Positions 27,470 through 40,256 of a DNA stretch of 64,000 nucleotides are shown here, in pieces. The stretch is from positions 21,611,595 to 21,675,594 of the forward strand of contig NC_063160.1 of the NCBI RefSeq assembly GCF_020921035.1, read 5' to 3'. Position numbers and translations under genes: made by a program. Under the pieces are notes generated by a model that did no database searches, had not been told where the DNA came from, and saw only the letters and a program-made list of their open reading frames with translations. The DNA comes from Rhodamnia argentea. Lineage: Eukaryota; Streptophyta; Magnoliopsida; Myrtales; Myrtaceae. The number at the start of each line of letters is the position of its first letter. Position 1 is the stretch's first letter.

Positions 27470-29520
27470 AATACAATCTCAATCGTATATTCATACACCA
27501 TCACCGCATGTTTTGCATAAAATACTCAATCGTGTGATCAGAAATAATTAATAGTATTATCAAACTGTTGTGATAACGACTTTCTAAAATAAAAGGGATG
27601 CGAAACCACTTCTTTCTTTATTCCATTAGCTCAGTTCAATGATCTGTGCACCGAGAGAAGAAGGTTTGAAGTCTACATAATTTTTACGACGTCTTTTCGT
27701 ATTAATAATGAAACATATATCTCGTTAGAATTACGCGACGAAAACTCGATATGTGATAGCCCATAAAGAACGAGTCGTTAAGTAAAGGAAAGACCCAAGG
27801 GGAGCCCAAATTCACACACATTAGCGTACTCTTGAACAATTATAATCATCAAGTTCTTAGCGAAGTCACACATTAATCATTTCGTACAACACCAATCTGC
27901 CCATGATGTAGGGTTGATGTGGTGGACCGTCATCACTAGAACCAGTTTTTCAAAGGACAAGCAAACCGATTTGGTTTTGATTTTCTTCTTCTTCTTCCTT
28001 TGGGTGGCAACAACCAAATTGTCTTTTGACCAGAACCTGTTCCGTGCTAACCCCTTGCCCCGTCTTGGGGTTAAGTTGCAGCGTTCTGGGAAGCACACGC
28101 CCGTGTCGGCATTATGACGTTCACGATTCATCAGTCTAAGACTACGTTGAAGTTAATAATTAGGTCAAATTTGTCATACTAGGTAGGCCCCACTGCGTTT
28201 CATCCCGAGCCTAATGGGTCCCTATCTTAGCTCCAACTATTCTTTATCCATAAACCTAATGGCCTAAAGAAACCATATGGTGGCCCATTTATTACTATTA
28301 CTGCTACTAATTATTATTATCGTCATTACCTTAAGCTGCTTCGAAGAAGTTACCTAAACAGCAATATTTTGATCCGAGGAAGAAAAATTAGCAACGAGAC
28401 CGATAATAATGCTGACCCTCGGTACCATCCGCTTTAACATACAATGTGGTCCTTAAAGTTTTAATTTATTCGATTTAGTCCCTAAACTTTAGTCTCTGAA
28501 ATTTTGATTTGTTCAATATGGTCATTGAATTTTCAATTTGTTTAATATGATATTTGAACTTTACCCTAACGAACAACGTGGTTCATGAATTTCTAATTTA
28601 TTCAATATAGCCCTTGGACTTTCGATATATGCTTAATTTAATCCTTGTCCTTTACAAAAAAATACTCATTATTATCCTTGAACTTGAACTAATGAAATGG
28701 CAACATCGAATATCTTCATATAATTTAGGAACAAAATTGAACATGTACAATTTCATGAACCACGTTATATATTGGGGGTGCTCATGGACTATTTGTTTCA
28801 TTATTAAAAAAAATTAATAGAAAAACTATTTTTTGATTCTCCCCAATAATTTTTATTGATGGGTACGACTGAACAGGACTTGGTTTTCTGAGAGTGGGAA
28901 AAGAACGGTGATATAGCGAAAACTATGAATTGTGACATGGGGCAGACTGGAAGAGAGTTCAGACTAGAAAAAGTCTGGTAAAATAGAGAAAAAAAAAAAA
29001 AACTGACAAAAACTGCTGGGCCTTGTCGCCTTCTCTCTCGCCTTTACAATGGGAGCACCGGTTCATTGTCCTAAAATCATCGTACACCTTGTCCCAATGT
29101 TTTACTACCATAAAACACCATCACAATTTTCGACGACCGACCGGAAAATTATGTATTTATTGGGTGATGCAACGTGGCGAAAGATGATAATATGAAAAGG
29201 AAAGGGGAAAAAAAAAAAAAAAAAGAGCGGGACTTCACAAATTTTTCTCGCTCACCCACTTGGAATTGAATCGAAGGGGAGGAAATTTTCCCCGTTCAAA
29301 GAAAGCCACCCCGCTGTGAAATCTCTGACCCGATAGTTTAGTCACGAATTCTGCATGTGTACGTACGTTCTGGCTTTGCTCCTTTTCCACAGTGCAGAAA
29401 AAAGTGGACGAAAAAGTAGCAACAGAGAAGGGAAGCTCTCTCTCTCTCTCTCTCTCTCGTCCTTTTCAAGATGTTACATTAATTTTTTGCCCTAATTCTC
29501 TAATTCTGCATCATGGGCTT
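27470..29520. other. Intergenic, with AT-rich subrepeats at 28430-28760
   Basis: 28430-28760 repeats a unit of about 40 bases of the type 'tttgttcaatatggtcattg', a common style of plant intergenic repeat also present at 18050-18190. Poly-A runs are at 28989-29002 and 29209-29224. A CT tract at 29436-29458 belongs to the upstream region of the RING gene. No gene is recognised. Confidence 0.4.
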
Positions 29521-29522
29521 CT

Positions 29523-29534
29523 GCTATATATATA
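29523..29534 (+). promoter_or_regulatory. TATA box candidate for the BOI-type RING gene
   Basis: 'gctatatatata' lies about 280 bp upstream of the start codon, with a CT tract 65-90 bp further upstream. The spacing allows a leader of about 250 bp. This is a sequence-based assignment only. Confidence 0.5.
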
Positions 29535-29807
29535 CCGCACTCACCCACCTCACTCACCCTCCGCCTTTCCCTTTTATCATGCGTTCCTTGGAGTCATGCA
29601 TCGATAGTTGGACCTGACGATGCATATGAAGGAGGCTCTCTCGGTTTAAAAGCAAAAGGGTCGGGCGGTTTTTTTTTTTTGCCCATCCACCATTTTCACG
29701 TTCTCTCTTGGAGTTGGATTCGTCGGTGCAAGATTTGTGCTTGAGACGTGTGTGATCCGTTGGTTGCTTTCGTTTTTCTTGGGTTCTGGTTCTTGGGGTT
29801 TGTTGAC

Positions 29808-30816
29808 ATGGCGATTCAAGCGCAGCTGTGCCAGGAAAATCTGGGCTTTCCGTTGTTCGGGTCGCAGGATATCGTGGAGAGTCAGAATGGGTGTGGCGGG
29901 TTCAGCCCGTTTGGTCTCGGCATTCAACAGAGAGCGCAGCTGCATCGACGGCAATTGCAGGAGCAAGAGCAGCTCTACATGCAGCAGCTTCACGGTGCTT
30001 GTTTCCATAGCGTGCCCACGTCGGGGAACAGCCTGGAGAAGAGCTTGATCGAGAGAAAAATGGCGCATCCTCAAGGCATCGCGGATCTAATCGATCGGCA
30101 GAGTCAAGAAATCCAGCAGTTTCTCCGATCACAGGTTGGTCAACTTGTAGCCTAACAGTTCGTTTCGTTCTATCGTAGTTTGTTTCTTTTTTCCCTTGGG
30201 AGGTTCGTTTGGATTCATTTCTAATTTTGGGGACTACTCGCAGAACGAGAGGCTGACATTGGTGTTGCAAGAACAGCGGAGGCTCCAGATGCTGGCGCTC
30301 GTCAAGAGGCTCGAATCAAGGGCGCAGGCCCTGCTGTTTCAGAAGGATCAAGAAATGGCGCGAGCGTCGCAGAAGACGGCGGAGCTCGAAGAGCTCCTGA
30401 AGAAGCTGGAGTTCGAGTCCCAGGCGTGGCAGAGGATAGCGCAAGAAAACGAGGCCATGGTCGCGTCCCTCAAGATGGCCCTGGAGCAACAGCTCAGGGA
30501 AAGGGCTTCTTGTGGTTCCAACGACGGCGACGGAGCAGAGGACGCAGAGTCCTATTGCTGCGGCGCGAATAGGGACGGGGCCGGAACAGAGGAGGAGGTG
30601 CAGGAACAAGAGAACAGGGCGACGACAACTAGTGGGGTCGGAGGAGGATGGAGAAAGGCGACGACGACGGCTTGTAAGGCGTGCAATTCTCGAGCGTCGT
30701 GCGTGTTGTTCCTGCCTTGCAGGCACCTGTGCTCATGCAACGCCTGCGAGGGCTTCCTCGATCGCTGCCCTCTTTGCGCAACGGCTAAGGAGGGCACTGT
30801 GGAGGCCCTGTTCTGA
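29808..30816 (+). CDS. BOI-type (S-RNase-binding-protein-like) RING E3 ubiquitin ligase
   Basis: A predicted ubiquitin ligase of 299 residues in the BOI/BRG (SBP1-like) family, which restrains cell death and gibberellin responses. Exons are 29808-30134 and 30244-30816, phase 0, GT-AG. The N-terminus is glutamine-rich. A long coiled coil begins in exon 1 (LIDRQSQEIQQFLRSQ) and continues through ERLTLVLQEQRRLQ to about residue 210, covering the WRD-like segment of the family. An acidic linker follows. The C-terminal C3HC4 RING has C-x2-C (CKAC), CRH, CSCNAC and CPLC, with the protein ending AKEGTVEALF. Its place between HIPP and the UreH-like gene matches At4g35070 as I remember it. Confidence 0.93.
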
Positions 30817-32229
30817 TTTTCTCGCCCTTCTCTCGGAAAGGTAAAAACTGGAAGTGACGACGACGACGACGGGTCGGTGAGAGGGTTCAGTGGTGGTAGT
30901 GCAGTGCGTGGATTTTCCTTTTTCACTTCTTTTTTGTTTTTTTTTTGTGAGGAGGGAGGCAAATTTTCGATGTCGCTGCTTTCTAGGAGTGAAAATGTGT
31001 AATTAAAAGAAAAGAAAGGGGACAAAATCAATGAACAGAATTCTAGGGCAGAGAGCATCTTTTCTTTTCTCACGATTCATCGTTTTAGCTTTTTTGGAGG
31101 TGATTTTGATCACTCGTCGAGGTCAGAAGAAGGTAATCACAAAATAGGAAACAGCAAAAGCACAGCGCCAGGTGCGGGTGTGTCCACACACAGGCACATC
31201 ACGCATTCACACTTTGAAAAATAATCACTCCAAAAACGAAAAGTTTCGAGCTTTTCTCGCTCTGCAAAATTTTTTGCCGTCTTCCCATTAATGGAACTGG
31301 TCCAGATAGGGGAGGCGGGGGGGAGTCATGATCATCTGAAAAGCAAAAGAGCAAAGCTGCCAAATTAATGAAGACCCATCATGATAAACAGACCGGCTAG
31401 AATCTGACCCGACTTATTTCCCCATTAATCCGCAGCGCAGTACCCAGATCGATATGCTTTGCTCTGACGGAGCAGATGATAATACAGGACAAAGCACCAT
31501 TAATGGAGTTTAAGGCCTTTATCGGGTGCCGGTGCCACCCTACGAACACCCATCCATCTCGTCAACACAACATCAAGGGCTATCTATAATCAGCTGCTGG
31601 GGCATTTGAATCGAGAGGATTTGAGCGAGACAGAGCGATGCTCTGTTTTGGTTTGTTTGGGGCGGGGGGTTCCTTATTTTCTGCTGCTCCGTACAAATCT
31701 GTTGTCCCTTTATTTCTCATTTCGTTTTTCCTTTGGTCCGACGTGGACGGACGACGATGTTTCACGTTCTCCTGGTGGGGCCCACCGGTTGTTGCTGTTG
31801 CTTCAGTGCAAGAATTTTGGACTGTTCTGCGGTGGTTTTGATCAACGGTGGCGGTGGTGGTGATTGCGTTTCCCCGTGACGTCTCCTCCTTTTTCACCGC
31901 GTACGGCGAGATGGCTGAGCGGATTCTGGGAAATCGGAGCCGAAGTGGAAAAGGGACTATTCGTTCGGGAAATGCCACGTTAGCGCCCCGGCAAGTTCGG
32001 GATTTAATAGAATTTGCCACTATTGAAAACAGCACCCGATAAAAAATGGGAAAAAGAGCCACACGGAGACATTAATGTTTGGTTGTCTTCCGAGGAGAGG
32101 AAAAAAAAAAAAAGGTTTAGATAAAAAAGATGAAACAAAAAGGCTAAACTCAAATTTGCGAGCATTTAATCATTTCAAAGATTAGATTTCAATAAAGGCG
32201 GCAAAATGGATCAAGAATCTATACCTAAG
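30817..32229. other. RING gene 3' region and spacer
   Basis: The first few hundred bases are probably the 3' UTR. The rest shows no recognisable gene. A GC-richer stretch at 31580-32040 yields overlapping ORFs on both strands (longest 160 codons) with no family resemblance. Confidence 0.35.
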
Positions 32230-33260
32230 GGTGTGGGTGGGTCACTTAACAGCTTAATGGATCTTAAATGTATTTTAAACGGGTTAGCTGATTTTCTTAA
32301 GTAAATCATAAAAATATTTTCTGATTTTTTTTTTTTTTTTACCGACAAGTCCGACAAGGGTCTACCGGTGACCCTTACTAGATCTAGCGAGGGTTAGGCC
32401 CCCCACCCTTGGCCAATGAGGGCAGGCCTCGCCCGACTTTGAAAAAAAAATTTAAAAGGAAAAGGAAAATTTAAAAATTTATAAAGTTATTATTTTTATT
32501 TTTAAATTATAAAAATTATCCATAAGGTTTTAGTAATATAATTTTTTAATAATTTATAAGTTTTGCTAAATTGAATTGAATATGAAAGTGTTTTAATAAT
32601 ATGAGTCGGGTATGTGCTAGGTCAAGTATAGTTCGTTAGATTTGTACTGCATAAAAATGGGTCAAAATTGATTAAATGGGTCGCATATAGGTCCGACCAT
32701 ATGTGACCCAATCCATCCGTTTGATGCGTCTAGATTTCGATCAACTTCAACTCGTTTTATAATAATATAATAAAAACTCATTTTATCTTCAATTATGTTG
32801 GATCACACCGCATCCGATACTACACATGCACTCTCGTTAATCTCTTATGTGACAAGTAGACTTGTTAAAATGAACTATGAACTCAATTTTTTACTGGCAT
32901 ACAATGGGTTAATTGTTATACGGGTTAGTTATATTCAATAAATGGGTCGTAAATTGATAATAAATGATTTTACAACTTACTTATACCTAACCTACATATA
33001 TGACTATATCTTCATTTCCTCTTGCCCTCGCTCGACCTCGTAGTCACTCATTCCATACTCTCGCCTTAGTTTGGGTTTGAATTTTTCTAGACTTTATTAC
33101 ATATGTAAGTAATTGTATAAGGAATATGGGTTGGGTCGGTTTGGGTTGGTAGATTTTTACCGCAATAAGATGGTCATAACAAGTTAAATGTATCTATTTG
33201 GGTCGGACTATCTATGACATGGTTCAACTCGACCCACCCGTCCGACGAGTCTAATGACAA
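32230..33260. repeat. Dispersed repeat, copy B, with GC-core insert at 32322-32475
   Basis: 32230-32740 aligns with 19380-19990 (see that entry). The GC core is 'ccgacaagggtctaccggtg' flanked by poly-T and A-rich arms. A related 'gggtcggactatctatgaca' segment follows at 33120-33260, possibly a second partial copy. No coding potential. Confidence 0.6.
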
Positions 33261-34242
33261 GCTTTGAGATCAGAAGCGTTTTTTGGATTCAATAAGTAAC
33301 ACATGTGCAACGGGATGGCTTTTCGTTGAAGAGTGCAAATTGAGCATGCTTTATCAGTCGCACGTTGATATCGATTTACGGTTATAATAATTAAAACAAT
33401 TTTGAATAAACTTCTACCGAGATGATTAATATATTTCTAGGAGCGATTCCATTCATCGATCCAGTTCTAGTAAATGCATGTATCCGACTCAGCGAGCCGA
33501 TGAAGATAAGGGAGTTGTACATCTGGACCAATCAAAGATCTAGAGGCCATCCAGTGAGCTGGGTGGTCAAGTGTATTTCGCTTGTGATTCAAATTTTGAC
33601 CCGGATTCAATTTCGAGAAATTTCGGTGAAAACCAATTTGGGCCTCCAGTGGCCCAATAGGAAACAGCCCATGAGACCGGACACGATGTTGTTTTTCAAA
33701 AATGGACCAGCAAAAAGTCCAGATTGATAGAATGGAGTCACTGATCGAGCTCTCTGTTAGATGCAATTGGCTGCGAGAACCTGCAGCAAAGGAGAAAGAA
33801 AGAACCGAGTCATGCAATCAGGGCCACGTTCCCACATGCTCGATTCTAATTCCACAGACGCATGGGACGTACTGGCCTCCCCTCGCCCAACCGAGACATT
33901 CTCGACGCGCGGTGGAACTCGGCGAGGACCGATCTAACGTCGAAATCGAAATGGAGTGAAACGTGGTCGGTTTCGATTCCTAAACAGTTCACCAAATTTT
34001 TGCTCCAAAAAAAATAAAAAATAGTCAGTCTATGTATTAACTTAGCATGAGACTGTCACATAGGCGGTGGTCGTTAAAGTAATGACATAGTTGCATTATA
34101 CCCCTAGAAAAAAAGGGACGCCCCATGTCTATGTTGATCTTACTTCTCTATACTGGCATGCATCCTCAAACATTTTGATTTGGACCAGTGGGCTTGGGCA
34201 AAAATGTGATATTTGTTTTACCTTCTACTAAACTTAAAAAAA
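33261..34242. other. Intergenic, no gene recognised
   Basis: Two overlapping ORFs on opposite strands at 33422-33817 resemble nothing known. No repeat unit is obvious by eye. Confidence 0.3.
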
Positions 34243-34775
34243 AAAAAGGGTTAATATCACAAAAAATCTCAAACTGTACATCCGTGATAAATTTACCGCG
34301 AACTATTTTTTTTTCCATTAAAAATCTCAAATTGGTACACCTATGACAAATTTACCCCAAACTATTTTTTTTTTGCCACAAAAAATCTTAAACTCGTACA
34401 TCTATGACAAATCTATCATAAACTAAATTTTTTTTTATCAATAAAAATCCAGGGCTGATATACTTGTGACAGATTTATCCTCTGTTAAATTGGGTTAATA
34501 TAAAAAAAAATCCAAATTGATATACCCATGACAAACATAGGGTAAAAACCCCAAACTAATACATCCATGAATTGTCATATGTCATCTAATTCAGCAATTT
34601 AACTGTTAGATTTAACGAAAACTAATAGAGGGTAAATTTGTCATAGGTGTACCGATTTTGGGTAAATTTGTCATAAGTGTACCAGTTTAGGATTTTTTTT
34701 TGTCAAAAAAATAATTTGGGTAGATTTGTCACGGGCGTATTAGTTTGGGGTTTTCCGTGGTATTAACAAAAAAAA
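34243..34775. repeat. Foldback element with internal subrepeats, copy 2
   Basis: It begins 'ggttaatatcacaaaaaatc', and its right end is the inverted counterpart (reverse complement 'gttaataccacggaaaaccc'). The left arm has four tandem units of about 60 bases (aaaaatctcaaa, then gtacatccgtgataaattta, then a T run). The centre has 'gttagatttaacgaaaacta', shared with copies 1 and 3. It is the best copy for defining the family. Confidence 0.75.
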
Positions 34776-35802
34776 AAAACCTTATTTTTTTAGAGGTGTC
34801 CCCCTATTGGAGAATATTCAAAATACGAGTTTATATTATGCATATGACTCGGTTAAACACCTAACCCCTCGAATCTAAGATACATCCTCTTTTTTTTTTT
34901 TTTTTTTGCATATGTTTGTTGATTGTCATAAAAACTATATACAGTTATTTACAATTTATTTTGCCCCGTAATTTTAAAGGAAATGAATAAGATAAAGATG
35001 TGTTATTCAGTCCAAACACTCAAATCTGTATTTTACCACAACCTCGTTTTGGTAATAAATCGAGAGATTAGTTTTGTGATTTACCTAAACGGATTTTAGG
35101 GTTGAAGGTTCAAAGGCTCTTCCTTACTAATGACATGGCATGTTTTGCACATATGACCGATGCTATAAAAGACCTCCTCCTCGGAGGGGGGGTTGTTTGC
35201 AAAATTATCTCTCATTTTGGGCACAGTTTATAAATAGCGAGGAATTGCGGGTCATCAAACAAAGCATCAAATAAATTCCTTAAGTAATAATTCCCACTGA
35301 AGGAATAATAGCTTTATAAGAAAAAAGGGTAAATGAGGTGACTAAACAAATACTCACGCAGTAGAGAGAGAGAGAGAGAGAGGGGCATCGGCAGTTCTCC
35401 CTCGATCGACTCTTGAAATCGAGTTTCTCTCCGTTGCAGGTGCTTTTAATCTCCTCTTCCTTCCTTAACGTCTTCTCCAAAATGGGTTGCTACGCCAAAG
35501 TTGATCTTTTTACTTCATCCATCGAGCACGAACGAGCTTTTTTTACTTCCGTTGGACCGCGTCATTTGAATTTGCTCGTGGGTCGAATCTAGGGGAGGAT
35601 GTGTTGATGGGTTTCTATGCCGATGTGATATTTATCTGCATTTCACAATCGCTACGCCTGTTTACGCGCAGTGTTGTCTCATGTGCTTCATGATTGATTC
35701 GATACTCATGTATAATGAGGATGCTGCTAATTGGCGCTGTAATACGAATGATGTTAGTGCAGGACCCATTTTATGCCGTCTTAGTTACGTGGAGAAGCTC
35801 CG
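34776..35802. other. PIS promoter and 5' leader
   Basis: A TATA candidate 'tttataaatag' lies at 35227-35237, and a GA tract at 35362-35382 falls in the expected leader. The long distance from the TATA box to the start codon at 35803 (about 570 bp) suggests a 5' UTR intron; 'ccgttgcaggtgc' near 35435 and 'tttacgcgcag' near 35670 offer possible splice signals. 34776-35180 holds no gene. Confidence 0.45.
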
Positions 35803-38401
35803 ATGGCGGGAAAATCGGTGGCAATACCTCGGAAATTGTCTGTGTACCTTTACATTCCGAATATAATTGGTGGGTGGCTGTCACTTTTGTTGATTTTGAT
35901 GTTTAGTAAATCTCGATTGGTTGTTTAAAAATTCTAAGTCTGAAGTGGTCTGTGGGAGCTTGGAAGAATGGACTTATTGAGTGATTCCTCTTGGTGCAAA
36001 TGCCAGGTTATATAAGAGTGCTTATGAACTGTGTGGCATTTGCGATATGCTTCTCCAACAAAAGGCTATTCTCCGCCCTCTACTTCATAAGGTTGGCCTT
36101 CTCGAATTTAAATGTCATGTTTGTGTTTAGTAACCTAAACGGAATTCAAAGGTTTGGAGTGAATTGACAAGTCTGTTGTCTCAGCTTTGTATGTGATGGC
36201 GTGGATGGTTGGTGCGCTCGCAAGTTCAACCAAGGTGCTCACTCTGAAAGTCTCCTGCTTGTGATTTTATTGTTCCATTATTGCAAATTAAGATATAATG
36301 TTTGCTCAATGTAATTTCAAAGTGATGAAGTGATTGCCATATTACCTATTGAGACTGCTATTAATAGTAGGATCTATCCTCAGAGAGTTTCCTTACTCTT
36401 CCCTCTTTTTTCCCTGTTAGGAAAATCTTTGATACATGAACCTTGGAATAAGTTCCTTGTCCTGTTTTGAAGTATAATTCGACACTTTTCAGATTTAACT
36501 TTTGATATATACTTTTTTGCCAATACACTTTGAATGGTCGTACTTGGAGCATTTCCTTGCAGTATCAAGATCTCGTCATCTACATGTCCCTTTGTTTTTT
36601 ATGCCCTTTTCCTTTTCATTTATTATTTGTGCATGTCGACTGTAGGGTATTTGTTTTCTTTCTATCCTTTGGGTTTAGGTTAAGAAAAAGGGGTTTAGGG
36701 GGGGGCGAGGAAGTTGCTCGCGACCTAGTGTTCATGTTCCTGAAACACTTATGTCACGATGATCTCACCCTGCCCAAAGTTTTACATACTTCAGAAGTTT
36801 TTAAACCTCTACCTTTATTAGTGCATTGAATTCATTTTGTTTGTTAATATACAGTCTCGACTTTTGGAGCTGTTTTGGACATGGTAACAGACAGGTTAGT
36901 GCTCTTCCTCTAATGATGCGATTTTTTTCTGAGCTACTAAATCATGAATTTTGTCCCATCCTGTCCTTAGAACTGGAAGTTTGATTATTTTTGTTCATTT
37001 AACGTTATTCTGCTGTTTGGCTTGATCGTCTTTTTTATTCCAGAATTAGCACTGCTTGTCTGCTGGTAATTCTTTCCCAAGTGTACAGGTAATTGAACCC
37101 AAACATCTCTCTGTGAGAAATAAAGAAAAAGCGGCCTTTCTTTGTTCTGATTTATTAGTGACTAATTGGGGGAAGGGTCGGGTTTACTGGTGGGATGTTT
37201 ATGCAGGCCTGGTTTGATTTTCCTGTTATTGCTTGCACTAGATATTGCTAGCCATTGGCTGCAAATGTACAGGTAATTATTCATCTTCTTAGTTTGGGCT
37301 ACAACGACGTGTCTTATGTGCAATGGTTGCTGCTTTTGCTGTTTTCTCATTCTTTGGGCTGCAGTACTTTCTTGACAGGAAAAGTTAGTCACAAGGATGT
37401 GAAAGACAGCACTAACTGGCTTTTCAGAGCTTACTATGGAAATCGAATGTTTATGGCATTTTGTTGTGTGGCATGTGAGGTACTTGTGATGGGTTTGTAA
37501 TGGATTTAGACAAATAATATCTTAATTTCCTGATTTGCTTCTGCAAAATCATGTAGGTGCTTTACATCATGTTATTCCTTTGTGCAGAGAAGCAGACTGA
37601 CGATTTGATAGATGTGAGTCCTTGCCTTGTCAGTTGCGCTAAATTTTGTTGATGCCATTCTTTTATCTCCCAGATTTGTTTTTTTTTTTTTCAGGTACTT
37701 ATGACCTCAGCCAGACAAAGTCCAATTCTCTTGGTTTTACTGGCTCTAAGCTTATTTGGATGGACAATAAAACAAACTGTCAATGTTATACAGGTAGAAT
37801 AGGATTTCTTCATTCCATTAACGGTTTCCACTATTGTTTTATGATAAAGTAATGTAACTTTATTCTCGTTTGTTGACTATGTAAGTCATTGTTTTCGTTT
37901 CCTTGGTAATTTTGCGTCACACCAGAACTTTATCCTGTGTGTTAATATTTCTGTTTTCTTCTCAAAGTTCAAACAAACCTAGATAGATTGTTTCCTGGAG
38001 TTATAGCATCATCCAATTTGTTTGGCTGTTCCTTTACTTTTTATGAACCTTTGCATTTTCACATGGTCCTGGACTAGTGCCTGCATCACAATCCAATAGC
38101 ACATTACCTGTCAATTTTCATCACCTGACTCTGCAGCTTAGCGTACTTTCTCTTTAGTAGTAATAATCCAATTCTACTGACAGTATATTCTTTTCTTTCC
38201 TTTCCTTTTTTTGGCCCTAATCTGGTTGTAGTTAATTTATGATAGCATGATATGAGAAATTACACCAACTTTTATTTTTTCTTGTAGTTTTGACTAATCA
38301 TTGTTGTTTGAAATTTTTGTCCTTTTTTCCGTCTCATGTAGATGAAGACAGCAGCAGACGTTTGTGTGCTTTATGACATCAACAAAAAGCAGGGTTCTTA
38401 G
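35803..38401 (+). CDS. PIS1: CDP-diacylglycerol--inositol 3-phosphatidyltransferase (phosphatidylinositol synthase)
   Basis: It makes phosphatidylinositol from CDP-diacylglycerol and myo-inositol in the ER/Golgi membrane. Ten coding exons: 35803-35869, 36007-36091, 36185-36234, 36855-36894, 37044-37088, 37207-37272, 37365-37479, 37557-37613, 37695-37793, 38342-38401. All are in phase and give 227 residues, the length of Arabidopsis PIS1. The CDP-alcohol phosphotransferase motif is complete: D58-G-x2-A62-R63-x8-G72-x3-D76-x3-D80. The start block (RKLSVYLYIPNIIG) and the end (MKTAADVCVLYDINKKQ) are family hallmarks. Several hydrophobic segments span the membrane. Arabidopsis PIS1 and HPR1 are neighbours, and HPR1 lies 8 kb downstream here. 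Confidence 0.96.
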
Positions 38402-40256
38402 TTCTTTGAGCAGCTTTTTAAAGCTTACGCCTGATCCGTGCTCAATTTTGCCCATCAGAGAGCAGACTTGTAACAACTGTTTGTCTTGTATGCTTTTGCT
38501 TGGCCAAAAAACTTATATGCTTCAAAAAGCTTTGGAAACAGATTACTCAGTTTCGCATAACACATGCCTTTCTTGTGTTATCAATACCCCGCTAATTGCT
38601 TAATTAGCAACTTGATAATGTCCGTTGTTGTGAATACTTAGCTTTGTTTTGGTACAGATTCCTTTCTTTTGGGAAGCATCTGCTGTTTCAACTCCCTTTT
38701 GGAATGCTCTATGTTTCACTGTCCTTCAATCACAAATGATTGTAACCATATAGGAGTGGTACGGATGCCACGACCCCATTCTTATGATTTTAGTCATCTT
38801 TTAATTGCCTCGCGTTCATATCGCACCCGTGAACTTTCCTCTGTGGTGCGTTTCTTTGCTTCTGTTGTATGGAAAACTCTATGAACTTGCAATAGTATCA
38901 AGACCTGAAACTTTTGAGGCGTTTTTTTATTGCACCTTTTGCATCATCTCTTTTGGTCGTTTTTGCTTTAGGGAGCTCAGATTCTGCAAGTCACATGATT
39001 AAGCAGAAGGTTGTGTGATTTTATCCCCTTTCTAAACATTAGAAGGCCCTTTTTGGTTGTTCAGTCAAATTTGAACCCCGGTGCGGGGGTGCTTTGTCTA
39101 ATCGCTTGGTGAGCCTTTTTGACTAAGTTGTCTGTTGTAAAGATTTGAGTTCAAGCAAAATGCTTACGAAAGGGTACTTAAGTCGCACTGATTCAAATCT
39201 TCTGCAGATGCTATTCTTCTGTTGTACCAGATGACATGTGAGGTATGAAGTTAGTATCTGTGAAAGAGTACAACACTCGTAGAAAACTGGGAACTGCTGC
39301 TGAATGAAGTGGATGCAAATAGAGAATGAACAATTCCCTCCTCGACAAATTGAGGCTCCATTAATTTCGTGGTAAATGAATTATCTTTAGAAAACAAAAA
39401 TGAATATTTTTTTCGCTTAAAAAATGAACAAACGAAAAAAAGATTTCATTGTTCGTAAAAATATCTAGACATAAATTGTTTTCCATAGAGAGTATTTTTT
39501 TATAGATTAATTATTTCAAATGATACAAATAATATTTTTAGGAATATTTTTTGAATCATTCATTATTTACGAAATAAATGGAGCCTTATGAAGAGAAATC
39601 CTAGCCCAATTCAACACGGTTAACTTGAAATTAGCACAAATCAGCACCTTCTAATTATGTAGAAATGTCGACGACACTAGGTAACTGACGTAAATATGAT
39701 AATGCCACATGAATTATCCACAGCAAAATTAGTTTTCTCAATGCATTTTTTTAGCTTGGTTCAAACCGTGGGGTTCGTGAAGAAAATCAGTACATTGCAT
39801 TTTACATGGTACGAGAGCGACGTCAGGCTAAGCGGAGGATATTGTCTCACGCGAAGCATGAGTTTAGAAAGACAAAATGAGAGGCGAGATAGAACACTAC
39901 ACAGTTTTGCTCTTCAATGTCTCTGAACATGTAGAATCTGCGGCCAACTAAATTAAATGTGTATCGATTGACACGACGCTAATTAGATTGCATTGCAATC
40001 ATCTGTTACATAAAAACATCTTCAGAGACGAGGAATAAAAAACAACCAAACATGTCGACACACCCAAAAATAGAACAGTAGATCAGTAAATTTGCTTCTA
40101 TATTGAGATCACAACAATCAAAAGCAAGGATATGTCAATGCTTGTTAAACAATGTGATGCAATGATGAATTTCCGCCGAAAACAAATTGAGCCTTTCTCA
40201 GATCTTTCTAATGCTACAGGACGCTTCTAAGCCCGTGCCACTACGAGACCGATGGA
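38402..40256. other. Spacer between convergent PIS and UreH-like genes
   Basis: Probably PIS 3' UTR at the left and UreH-like 3' UTR at the right. No third gene is recognised. 39360-39580 is an AT-rich stretch with many 'aaaaatgaa'-type words. Confidence 0.35.

Noticed and set aside
30316-31073. Minus-strand frames of 136 and 173 codons over the RING gene
   Set aside because: Antisense shadows of the GC-rich RING exon with low-complexity translations.
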